Below are positions 1-4,742 of a stretch of DNA of 5,481 nucleotides, piece by piece (position 1 is the first letter of the stretch; the number at the start of each line of letters is the position of its first letter). The position numbers and the translations under genes are program-made. The notes under the pieces were generated by a model. It was not told the DNA's origin. It did not search any database and saw nothing but the letters and a program-made list of their open reading frames with translations. Source of the stretch: Milkweed yellows phytoplasma str. MW1. GTDB taxonomy: Bacteria; Bacillota_I; Bacilli_A; Acholeplasmatales; Acholeplasmataceae. The DNA is taken from contig NZ_AKIL01000145.1 in assembly GCF_000309485.1 (NCBI RefSeq), positions 1 through 5,481 of the forward strand, given 5' to 3'.

Positions 1-136
1 AGAGTTACCACTAAACAGAATGCGTTATATTTGGTTTAGACATCTGCAAATTTGCGGAGCTCTGTTATTGTCAAAAGTCAAAATATTTTAACAAAAAAGA
101 ACAATTTTGATGACTTAATTATTTTTAAACTAATTA
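1..136. other. Unassigned left edge, possible 3' remnant of a gene or element
   Basis: No convincing gene is visible. Frame 2 on the plus strand is open from base 2 to a TAA at 89-91 (29 codons, containing MRYIWFRHLQICGA), so it could be the tail of a gene or insertion-sequence remnant that begins outside the window; I do not recognise it. Bases 1-66 are less AT-rich than what follows and can fold: AACAGA (14-19) pairs with TCTGTT (61-66) around the 10-bp palindrome GCAAATTTGC (46-55). TCAAAAT (79-85) and ATTTTGA (about 104-110) form a weak stem that might terminate the convergent trhO transcript, but it lacks a clear U tract. Confidence 0.25.
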
Positions 137-1081
137 TTATAAAATTGATTTATATTCTTTTTGATTGATATCAACATTATGTTTGATGACATAACTATTT
201 TTAGGATGTTTTCGACATTCTTTCGAACAACTGCCTAAATATTTATGTTCGTTCTCTTCGCTGCATAAAATTTGTACGTTACAACTTGGATTAGCGCAGT
301 TAATATATCTTTCACATGGTTTTTGGTCAAAATAATCTTTACCCACGATAACGTGTTCGTGTTGATTTACTTTAGTCGCTATTCTTTCGTCAAAAACATA
401 AACTTGACCGTCAAATAATTTGCCTTGAACCTCTTCGTCTTGACCGTATTTAACAATACCGCCTTCTAATTGGTAAACTTCTTCTACCCCTTTTTGCTTT
501 AAAAAAGCGGACATTTTTTCACAACGCACTCCGCCAGTACAATAAGTCAAAACTTTTTTATCTTTCAATAAAGAGATGTTTTGTTCAGCCCATTTAGGTA
601 AATCACGGAAATTACGAACATTAGGGTTAATAGCGTTTTTAAAATGTCCTATATTATATTCATAATCATTACGAACATCCAACACTACTACATCTTTTTT
701 TTGTAATAATTGATAAAATTCTTTAGGTTTTAAATAATTATTCGCTTTTTCTTTTAAAGAAATATCGTCTTTTAATTTTAAAGCCACAATTTCTTCTTTA
801 TGTTTTACCGAAAGACGAGGGAAAACATGTTTATCAGAAGGCTCTATTTTAAATTCTGTTTCTGAGAAACGCGGATCTTGTGCTAAATCAGCCATATAAG
901 TGTTAATATCTTTTTCTAAACCTGATAAAGTACCATTAATACCTTCATGAGAAACAATAATTCTCCCTAAAAGCCCTAATTTTTGACAAAAGTTTAAATG
1001 ACTTTTTTGAAAAGATTCAGGGTCTTCAATATGTGAATAATTATAAAATAAAATAACTAAATAAGGTTTTTTTTCGGCCAT
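137..1081 (-). CDS. trhO: Rhodanese-domain tRNA uridine(34) hydroxylase TrhO (YceA/YbfQ family)
   Basis: TrhO proteins carry out prephenate-independent 5-hydroxylation of uridine-34 in the wobble position of certain tRNAs, in the cytoplasm. The 314-residue product matches the family in length and layout: an acylphosphatase-like N-terminal domain (about 1-95, with the IIVSHEGINGTLSG segment), a rhodanese domain (about 115-215) with VVVLDVRNDYEYNIGHF at 131-147 and the active loop CTGGVRC with catalytic Cys181, and a C-terminal region with six cysteines (256, 262, 267, 273, 285, 289), probably metal-binding. I chose the ATG at 1081 (protein MAEKKP...) over an in-frame TTG at 1090, because the AGGA motif lies ten bases before the ATG but only one before the TTG. 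A TATAAT at 1166-1171 is a possible -10. The gene is intact and points the same way as its neighbour, about 260 bases away, so it is probably a separate transcript. The family call is firm; the enzymatic role is by homology. Confidence 0.93.
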   Translation of the reverse strand: MAEKKPYLVILFYNYSHIEDPESFQKSHLNFCQKLGLLGRIIVSHEGINGTLSGLEKDINTYMADLAQDPRFSETEFKIEPSDKHVFPRLSVKHKEEIVALKLKDDISLKEKANNYLKPKEFYQLLQKKDVVVLDVRNDYEYNIGHFKNAINPNVRNFRDLPKWAEQNISLLKDKKVLTYCTGGVRCEKMSAFLKQKGVEEVYQLEGGIVKYGQDEEVQGKLFDGQVYVFDERIATKVNQHEHVIVGKDYFDQKPCERYINCANPSCNVQILCSEENEHKYLGSCSKECRKHPKNSYVIKHNVDINQKEYKSIL

Positions 1082-1165
1082 AAATTGCAATTCCTATCTT
1101 GTGAATAACTTTTTAAAAATATTTTAAGTGAAAAACAAAAATTTTTAAATGTCATAACTAAATAT

Positions 1166-1171
1166 ATTATA
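1166..1171 (-). promoter_or_regulatory. Possible -10 box for trhO
   Basis: On the minus strand this reads TATAAT, about 85 bases before the trhO ATG. No good -35 hexamer sits 17 bases upstream (the best is AGTAAA or TTAGTA), so the call rests on the -10 alone and chance is a real possibility in such AT-rich DNA. Confidence 0.3.
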
Positions 1172-1241
1172 AATCGTTTTAACTCATTTTTACTAAAAAA
1201 ATATATTAATTTTCTTTCTTTTCTATCTCTTATTCAAAAGA

Positions 1242-1283
1242 AGAACTCTTAAAAGATTTCAAGTACTTTCTTAAAAGAGTTCT
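1242..1283 (-). terminator. Hairpin, probable terminator of the transporter gene
   Basis: A perfect 9-bp inverted repeat, AGAACTCTT (1242-1250) and AAGAGTTCT (1275-1283). Read on the minus strand it is followed by TCTTTT. It lies downstream of the ThiT-like gene stop and upstream of trhO, so a terminator for the former fits. It is near-symmetric and could act on both strands. Confidence 0.55.
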
Positions 1284-1289
1284 AAAACG

Positions 1290-1318
1290 GAAATGAGCCA
1301 TTGAATATGACTCATTTC
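1290..1318 (-). terminator. Second hairpin after the transporter gene
   Basis: An 8-bp perfect inverted repeat, GAAATGAG (1290-1297) and CTCATTTC (1311-1318), just past the ThiT-like stop codon. On the minus strand CGTTTT follows, a weak U tract. With the hairpin at 1242-1283 it forms a tandem pair that together could end transcription or stabilise the mRNA 3' end. Confidence 0.45.
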
Positions 1319-1340
1319 TTCCTCTATGCTCTTCTTTTAC

Positions 1341-2024
1341 TTAGAAGTTAATTTTTTCTAAAGAATATTTTTCTAAAACATATTCTAATTTAGGAGCTAA
1401 AAAAATAATTAATATACTGCCGATAACATAATAAATTATAAATAAAAAAGAGCTAAAAAATAAACAAAATTCCCAAGCTTGTCCCTTTTCTTTTAAACTG
1501 TATAAAAAACGCCATAAAAACAAATCTTTTTGCGAAGGGTTGATTCTTTGAAAATAAACAAAATAAGTAGAAAGAGAAGTGCTTAAAATTCTGGAAAAGA
1601 CTATTGTAAACAAACTGATTAAAATAGTTTTTTTATTTTTTAACTGGTTAAAATCGTTTTTATAAAAAAGACCTGATAAACTAACTGATAAATCATAAAT
1701 AAGGTAATCAAAAAGTAAAGTTAAGAAAAAATAAAAACATCCCAATTGATAAACTTCTTTAGTGCTGATGATATAAGCATAACTTTTTAATAAATGGAAT
1801 AAAGTGTAAAAACAATTGACCGTTAAACCGTTTTTAAAACCTAAAACGAAACCTGATAAAAATAAAACAAGAAAAGATAATTTAAAAATTTGTCCTCCAA
1901 AAGGTAAAGTTAAAAAAGGTAAAAACCATTTTTGAAAATAATCCAACATTATAGACATTGAAATAAAAATAGAAATAATAATTATTTTACGTAAAACAAA
2001 TTTTCCTGTCTGTTGTTTAACCAT
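1341..2024 (-). CDS. ThiT-like substrate-binding (S) component of an ECF vitamin transporter
   Basis: S-components are small membrane proteins that bind a vitamin and dock on the shared EcfA/EcfA'/EcfT energising module. The 227-residue product is strongly hydrophobic with about six membrane segments (roughly 13-29, 47-66, 67-85, 96-120, 134-157, 186-210). The stretch LPFGGQIFKLSFLVLF (about 40-55), then GFVLGFKNGLTV and LTLLFDYLIYDLSVSLSGLF, follows the typical ThiT plan of P-x-GG loop, L/F-rich helix and GL-rich helix. In the C-terminal half the family's SG-x-x-F region reads LSTYFVYF, and I do not find the His/Trp pair expected for thiamine binding in well-studied ThiT proteins, so thiamine as substrate is uncertain; another vitamin is possible. 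A phytoplasma without thiamine synthesis would need such uptake. The start is set by AGAGG five bases before the ATG. No ECF module gene is in the window. No symbol is assigned because the substrate is unsure. Confidence 0.7.
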   Translation of the reverse strand: MVKQQTGKFVLRKIIIISIFISMSIMLDYFQKWFLPFLTLPFGGQIFKLSFLVLFLSGFVLGFKNGLTVNCFYTLFHLLKSYAYIISTKEVYQLGCFYFFLTLLFDYLIYDLSVSLSGLFYKNDFNQLKNKKTILISLFTIVFSRILSTSLSTYFVYFQRINPSQKDLFLWRFLYSLKEKGQAWEFCLFFSSFLFIIYYVIGSILIIFLAPKLEYVLEKYSLEKINF

Positions 2025-2044
2025 TGTTACCTCTTGTTACCTCT
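2025..2044 (-). promoter_or_regulatory. Tandemly duplicated ribosome binding site of the transporter gene
   Basis: The 10-base unit AGAGGTAACA (minus strand) occurs twice in exact tandem directly before the ATG at 2024. The inner copy gives AGAGG at normal spacing; the outer copy is a second Shine-Dalgarno ten bases further out. A duplication by slippage is the simple explanation; it could also act as a standby site. Confidence 0.6.
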
Positions 2045-2342
2045 TTGAATTTGAACAATATTAAATGAAATTATTTTTTTCAATATCAATTTAATTTTAT
2101 CATAACAAATATGGGAAAATGATTAAATATATAAAAGAGCTAATTATTTTTGATAAATGGTTTAAAGGAGGAAAAAGGTATTTTTGGTAGTTTAGATTAG
2201 ATAAAAGGAAAGGCATTGTGTTTTTAATTGATTAAACTCTTTTTGAAGGATTCTAAATTCTTAATTATTTTATTTTGGGACTCTATTTTTTCACCCATTA
2301 AGGATAAGAAATGAGTTATTTTGTTTTTTTTCTTGGAGGAAA
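2045..2342. other. Intergenic region between the divergent transporter and sigF units
   Basis: No gene of family type is seen. On the minus strand the region must hold the transporter promoter, but no clear -35/-10 pair stands out, and there is no TPP-riboswitch signature (no CTGAGA core). A 23-codon plus-strand ORF (2119-2190) and a good AAAGGAGG at about 2164-2171 with no usable start after it may be debris of an older insertion. The region ends where the TGAGGTG terminal sequence begins. Confidence 0.4.
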
Positions 2343-2367
2343 TGAGGTGTTCCAAAACTTTAGACAC
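2343..2367 (+). repeat. IS3-like terminal sequence at the PMU edge
   Basis: The 25 bases begin TGAGGTGTTCC and end TTTAGACAC, the style of IS3-family (IS150-group) terminal repeats, the group to which phytoplasma tra5 elements belong. A related copy with the same first seven bases occurs at 5368. The inverted partner is not in the window and the target duplication cannot be read. Confidence 0.5.
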
Positions 2368-2390
2368 TTTTTACTTTTTAAAAATTCTTT

Positions 2391-2435
2391 AAGACTAACC
2401 TATTAAGTTAGTCTTTTTTTATTATTCAAGACTAA
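2391..2435 (+). terminator. Terminator with overlapping alternative hairpin before sigF
   Basis: AAGACTAAC (2391-2399) pairs perfectly over 9 bp with GTTAGTCTT (2407-2415), loop of seven, followed by a run of T to 2420: a strong intrinsic terminator. A third arm, AAGACTAA (2428-2435), can instead pair with TTAGTCTT (2408-2415), putting the T run in a loop. The two hairpins exclude each other, as in an attenuator. It would stop transcription entering from outside the element, or regulate sigF. Confidence 0.65.
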
Positions 2436-2451
2436 AGTAATTTTCATATCT

Positions 2452-2473
2452 TTTCTAAAAACGTTTTTAGAAA
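2452..2473 (+). promoter_or_regulatory. 22-bp perfect palindrome over the sigF ribosome site
   Basis: The left half is TTTCTAAAAAC and the right half its exact reverse complement. It ends within the sigF Shine-Dalgarno (AGAAAGG), eight bases before the ATG. It may be an operator for a dimeric regulator, or an RNA hairpin that hides part of the ribosome site. Confidence 0.55.
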
Positions 2474-2481
2474 GGAATAAA

Positions 2482-3087
2482 ATGTTAAGACAAGAATTAT
2501 TTAAAGATTTTTTAAAAAATAAAAAGAATTTAACAATTCGCCATCAACTAATCAATTTACATTTACCCTTAGCAAAAAAACTAGTTTCTAAATTTAAATA
2601 TTATCCACGTGTCCTTAAAAAAGATGATTTATACCAAGAAGGAGTTTTAGGATTAATCAAGGCTTTAGATAAATATGTAGATTTAGGTTATGACTTTATT
2701 GCTTATGCGACACCAACTATAAAATCAGAAATCAGAGAATTAATAAGAAAAAGTCATTCTCCTTCAATTCCTCAAAAAACTCATAAAACTAATAACACTT
2801 CTTTTCAAGAAGAAAAACATTCATTGGAGAAATTAAATAGAAGTCCTAACCCACATCAATTATGGTTAAAACAAGCAAATCATGAACTCTTATTAAATAA
2901 ACTCAAAACCAAACTAAGTAAAAAGGAATTTAATATCATTAGATTAAGTTTTGGCATTCCTTTAGGAAATATCAATGAAGATTATCAACCGAGTTATTCT
3001 AATCATGAAATAGCCTATAAACTTAATTTAACTTTAAGACAAGTAGAAGCTCTTAAAAATATAGCAATCAATAAATTGAAAAAATAA
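2482..3087 (+). CDS. sigF: Alternative sigma-70-family RNA polymerase sigma factor (SigF/FliA-like)
   Basis: The 201-residue product has a clear sigma region 2 (about 21-90): helix LINLHLPLAKKLVSKF, then DDLYQEGVLGLIKALDKY (48-65) that binds the polymerase clamp, and FIAYATPTIKSEIRELIRK (72-90), which recognises the -10. Region 4 (about 135-201) ends in the helix-turn-helix SNHEIAYKLNLTLRQVEALK that reads the -35. The linker (91-134) is short and polar (SPSIPQKTHKTNN) with no clear region 3. This matches the group-3/4-like SigF of phytoplasma PMUs and not the primary RpoD. The start is fixed by AAAGG at 2471-2475, seven bases before the ATG. It is the first gene of the unit, behind a terminator/alternative hairpin and a 22-bp palindrome, so tight control is likely. 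In the family it may direct transcription of mobile-unit genes during host switching; that is inference. The gene is intact. Confidence 0.88.
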   Translation: MLRQELFKDFLKNKKNLTIRHQLINLHLPLAKKLVSKFKYYPRVLKKDDLYQEGVLGLIKALDKYVDLGYDFIAYATPTIKSEIRELIRKSHSPSIPQKTHKTNNTSFQEEKHSLEKLNRSPNPHQLWLKQANHELLLNKLKTKLSKKEFNIIRLSFGIPLGNINEDYQPSYSNHEIAYKLNLTLRQVEALKNIAINKLKK

Positions 3088-3099
3088 ATGATATGAAAC

Positions 3100-3115
3100 T
3101 AGAAAATATTTTCTA
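3100..3115 (+). repeat. 16-bp perfect palindrome after sigF
   Basis: The sequence is TAGAAAATATTTTCTA, 13 bases past the sigF stop, followed by TCTTTTAATATTTT. It can act as a weak terminator of sigF or as an operator. It uses the same TAGAAA/TTTCTA hexamers as the palindrome before sigF, in the everted order. Confidence 0.45.
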
Positions 3116-3127
3116 TCTTTTAATATT

Positions 3128-3156
3128 TTGCTTGCATGGTTTGTTTCTATTATCTT
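3128..3156 (+). promoter_or_regulatory. Possible second promoter upstream of ssb
   Basis: TTGCTT (3128-3133), a 17-base spacer, and TATCTT (3151-3156). This fits the sigma-70 spacing but the -10 is poor. It is an alternative or additional start to the better match just downstream. Confidence 0.3.
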
Positions 3157-3159
3157 TAG

Positions 3160-3188
3160 TTGAGACTATTACTTAGTTAGTGTAAAAT
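3160..3188 (+). promoter_or_regulatory. Promoter of the ssb-himA gene group
   Basis: TTGAGA (3160-3165), a 17-base spacer, and TAAAAT (3183-3188), a good match to the primary sigma consensus with TG right before the -10. It lies in the 193-base gap after sigF and would give a leader of about 85 bases before ssb. The genes from ssb to the last CDS then run without another obvious promoter. Confidence 0.5.
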
Positions 3189-3280
3189 TTAAATTCAATA
3201 CAAAAAAAAAGAAAAACAACTTTAACAAATAACCACAAAATAATCAACATTAAAAATAATCAAAATAAGGAGAATAAAAA

Positions 3281-3616
3281 ATGTTAAACAAAATTCAATT
3301 AATAGGTCGAATTACACATGACCTTAAAAAAGAATATATTCAAAGTAACAACGAACAAGTCCCTAAAATATATTTTCAATTAGCGGTTAATCAAACCAAA
3401 GACAAAGTTCAATATATTCCTTGTGTAGTTTTTAGAACCCAAGCTGAAAATTTTCATAAATACTTACATAAAGGATCGAAAATTTATCTTGAAGGAATAT
3501 TATCTGTCCAAAAATACACCAACAACGAAGGTCAAAAGAAAACAAATACCAAAGTGATCGTACATAATGTCATCTTTTTAGATAATAAACCTCAAACTGA
3601 TAATTTACCATTTTAA
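3281..3616 (+). CDS. ssb: Single-stranded DNA-binding protein
   Basis: SSB coats single-stranded DNA in replication, repair and recombination and recruits partner proteins through its acidic tail. The 111-residue product has the OB-fold plan: N-terminal MLNKIQLIGRITHDLK, the strand YFQLAVNQ (31-38), the middle YIPCVVFRTQAENFHKYLHKGSKIYLEG (45-72) with the typical W/F-x-x-QAE-x and KG-x-x-I-x-x-EG motifs, and the strand VIVHNVIFLD. The tail is very short and ends DNLPF, the partner-binding tip close to the usual DDDLPF. At 111 residues it is shorter than chromosomal SSBs of about 150-180 because the Gly/Gln-rich linker is missing, as in PMU copies. AAGGAG lies eight bases before the ATG. It heads the group downstream of a good promoter, with himA nearby, and probably serves the element's own replication. 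Confidence 0.93.
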   Translation: MLNKIQLIGRITHDLKKEYIQSNNEQVPKIYFQLAVNQTKDKVQYIPCVVFRTQAENFHKYLHKGSKIYLEGILSVQKYTNNEGQKKTNTKVIVHNVIFLDNKPQTDNLPF

Positions 3617-3686
3617 AACAAAAAAATATCGATGTTAAACATCTTAACTTTTCAAAAGAAAACCAAAATAAAGGAGAAAAAATAAA

Positions 3687-3874
3687 ATGAATAAAATTTT
3701 AAAAGTTATATTATCTACTGCATGTCCAATAATAACTTTTTTTTAACTTTCAAAATAACTTCTTATTTTGAATTAAGCTCAGAAACTTTATTAAACACAA
3801 TAGTGGCACTTGTAACACTTTTAATTTTAATAATTAATATTTTTTATATTTACACAATCGAAGAGGAGAAATAA
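3687..3874 (+). pseudogene. Frameshifted small membrane protein
   Basis: An AAAGGAG site precedes an ATG at 3687, but the frame closes at TAA 3744-3746 after 19 codons (MNKILKVILSTACPIITFF). Right there lies a run of eight T (3737-3744). With nine T the frame continues through two hydrophobic segments to a stop at 3872-3874, giving a 62-residue protein ending INIFYIYTIEEEK. The downstream part has no start of its own. Membrane segments are near residues 4-20 and 36-56. The stop lies one base before the next ATG, and the AGGAG of that gene lies inside the C-terminal codons, so the two are coupled. I do not recognise the family. The T run is a slippery heptamer (T TTT TTT), so a -1 ribosomal or transcriptional slip could restore the full product; otherwise it is a pseudogene. 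Confidence 0.6.
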
Positions 3875-3875
3875 C

Positions 3876-3995
3876 ATGAGCGACGCCATGACTGAAATCG
3901 CCCGCGGTACTTACTTCAAAGACCGCAGCAAATTAAAAACTAAAACTAAAAAAAATAATAAACCAAACAAAAAGGAGAAAACCAAAAATGACTAA
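3876..3995 (+). CDS. 39-residue Lys-rich basic protein with GC-rich 5' end
   Basis: The ORF starts at the ATG after GAGGAG and ends at a TAA that overlaps the himA start (ATGACTAA), so translation is coupled on both sides. Residues 1-20 (MSDAMTEIARGTYFKDRSKL) are compact and acidic/basic mixed; from about 19 on the protein is almost only Lys, Asn and Thr. The first 51 bases are about 55% G+C, with GCC, CGC and GGT codons, in a window well below 30%, and hold a small GC-stem hairpin (GCGGT/ACCGC, 3904-3926). I do not recognise it. The N-terminal part may be a conserved core with the Lys tail as a DNA- or RNA-binding extension. The position between a membrane microprotein and himA gives no further clue. 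Confidence 0.6.
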   Translation: MSDAMTEIARGTYFKDRSKLKTKTKKNNKPNKKEKTKND

Positions 3996-4278
3996 AAAAG
4001 AATTAATCAAAAACATAGCTGAGGCAAATAAAACCTCAATTTCAAAAACAGAAGAATTTTACCATTCATTCGAACATACCCTAATAGAATCAATTACTTC
4101 CAACGAAGAAGTAATATTATCTTCTAAAATAGGTAAATTCATTTTAAAAACAAGAAAAGCTTATACTGGTAGAAATCCCCAAACAGGCAAAAAACTAAAA
4201 ATTCCTTCAAAAACCATAGTAACTTTCAAATTATCTAAAACCATTAAAGATAAAGTGAAAGATTTAACATTAGAATAA
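3988..4278 (+). CDS. himA: HU/IHF-family DNA-binding protein
   Basis: Small histone-like dimers of this family bend DNA and shape the nucleoid; IHF-type copies also aid recombination and transposition. The 96-residue product has the family length: the helical N-terminal part MTKKELIKNIAEANKTSISKT and FYHSFEHTLIESI, then strands ILSSKIGKFILKTRKA (43-58), the DNA-embracing arm with GRNPQTGKKLKIP (61-73), and the C-terminal helix with FKLSKTIKDKV. The arm motif GRNPQTG is near the consensus, where the proline intercalates. AAGGAG sits ten bases before the ATG and the start overlaps the stop of the upstream gene by eight bases. In PMUs this gene is usually called himA; HU and IHF alpha cannot be told apart by sequence. 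Intact, and in place to act on the element's own DNA. Confidence 0.9.
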   Translation: MTKKELIKNIAEANKTSISKTEEFYHSFEHTLIESITSNEEVILSSKIGKFILKTRKAYTGRNPQTGKKLKIPSKTIVTFKLSKTIKDKVKDLTLE

Positions 4279-4305
4279 AAAAATATCAAATAAAAGGAGT
4301 TTTAC

Positions 4306-4423
4306 ATGTCTAAAAAATTGATATATGCTGCGAATAGAGCAGCAGAATTAAAAGATGTTGGGATTTACAGCTAAGGAATTATTAGATACTGGATATACAG
4401 CTAAAGAATTAAAAGCCGCTTGA
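4306..4423 (+). pseudogene. Frameshifted microprotein with 10-residue A-x-E-L repeats
   Basis: AAAAGGAG precedes the ATG at 4306. The frame runs MSKKLIYAANRAAELKDV and then hits TAA at 4372-4374. If one G of GGG (4360-4362) is dropped, the next frame continues GFTAKELLDTGYTAKELKAA to TGA 4421-4423, a 38-residue protein. Its last 27 residues are tandem decapeptides: AAELKDVGFT, AKELLDTGYT, AKELKAA. The repeat A-K-E-L-x-x-x-G-[FY]-T resembles a widespread bacterial decapeptide repeat of unknown function; longer arrays are known elsewhere, so this may be a shortened copy. The continuity of the repeat over the break makes a single-base insertion near certain as the cause. It sits between himA and a membrane protein gene, with its own ribosome site. 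Confidence 0.65.
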
Positions 4424-4462
4424 ATAATAAAATTAAATAATTAAAAAAAGGAGAAATTAAAT

Positions 4463-4742
4463 ATGAATAAAAAAATTAAGAAAAAAAACAAAACCAAACA
4501 CTAACGAAACAAACAAAAAACAAGTAACAAAAACAATGACTAACCCCAAACAAGAAAATATAACTATTATCCCAATAAAAAAACGCAATTTATTAAAACA
4601 AATCGCTTACATAACGATCATTTTACATTTTATTTTACAAGTCATTATTGTTTACTACGATAATAATATTCCCTGGTTAACAACGGGAATCAATAACTTT
4701 ATTAATTTAATCAAATCAATCATCCCAGGAGGAACAAAATAA
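4463..4742 (+). pseudogene. Full extent of the frameshifted membrane protein gene
   Basis: AAAAAGGAG before the ATG at 4463 starts a Lys-rich peptide that stops at 4502-4504 (MNKKIKKKNKTKH). With one A removed from the eight-A run at 4481-4488, the frame joins the ORF downstream and gives a 92-residue protein to 4742. The intact ORF from 4536 has no ribosome site of its own, so the gene was almost surely longer. Confidence 0.6.
4536..4742 (+). CDS. Single-span membrane protein, intact 3' part
   Basis: The 68 residues from the ATG at 4536 have a polar N-terminus rich in Lys and Asn (MTNPKQENITIIPIKKRN), one membrane segment at about 19-41 (LLKQIAYITIILHFILQVIIVYY is hydrophobic throughout), and a tail WLTTGINNFINLIKSIIPGGTK that may lie along the membrane. 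There is no Shine-Dalgarno before this ATG (ACAAAAACA), while a good one stands before the ATG at 4463 in another frame, so the true start was probably there. A perfect AGGAGG lies in its last codons and serves the next gene. I do not recognise the family; hypothetical proteins of this sort are frequent in PMUs. Whether a product is made depends on weak initiation or on slippage in the upstream A run. Confidence 0.45.
   Translation: MTNPKQENITIIPIKKRNLLKQIAYITIILHFILQVIIVYYDNNIPWLTTGINNFINLIKSIIPGGTK

Noticed and set aside
1082..1090. TTG start of trhO, three residues upstream of the ATG
   Set aside because: AGGA would be only one base from the TTG, while its distance to the ATG at 1081 is workable.
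2119..2190. 23-codon ORF starting MIKYIKELIIFDKWF
   Set aside because: Weak ribosome site, no family resemblance, and short enough to arise by chance in AT-rich DNA.
2342..2392. 16-codon ORF over the terminal repeat, behind GGAGG
   Set aside because: The spacing from GGAGG to ATG is too short, and the frame simply translates the IS-like end.
2025..2480. TPP riboswitch before the ThiT-like gene
   Set aside because: No conserved CTGAGA core or matching helices were found on the minus strand.
3629..3650. GATGT/ACATC hairpin after ssb as a terminator
   Set aside because: Only 5 bp with a 3-base loop and no good T run; the downstream genes need read-through.
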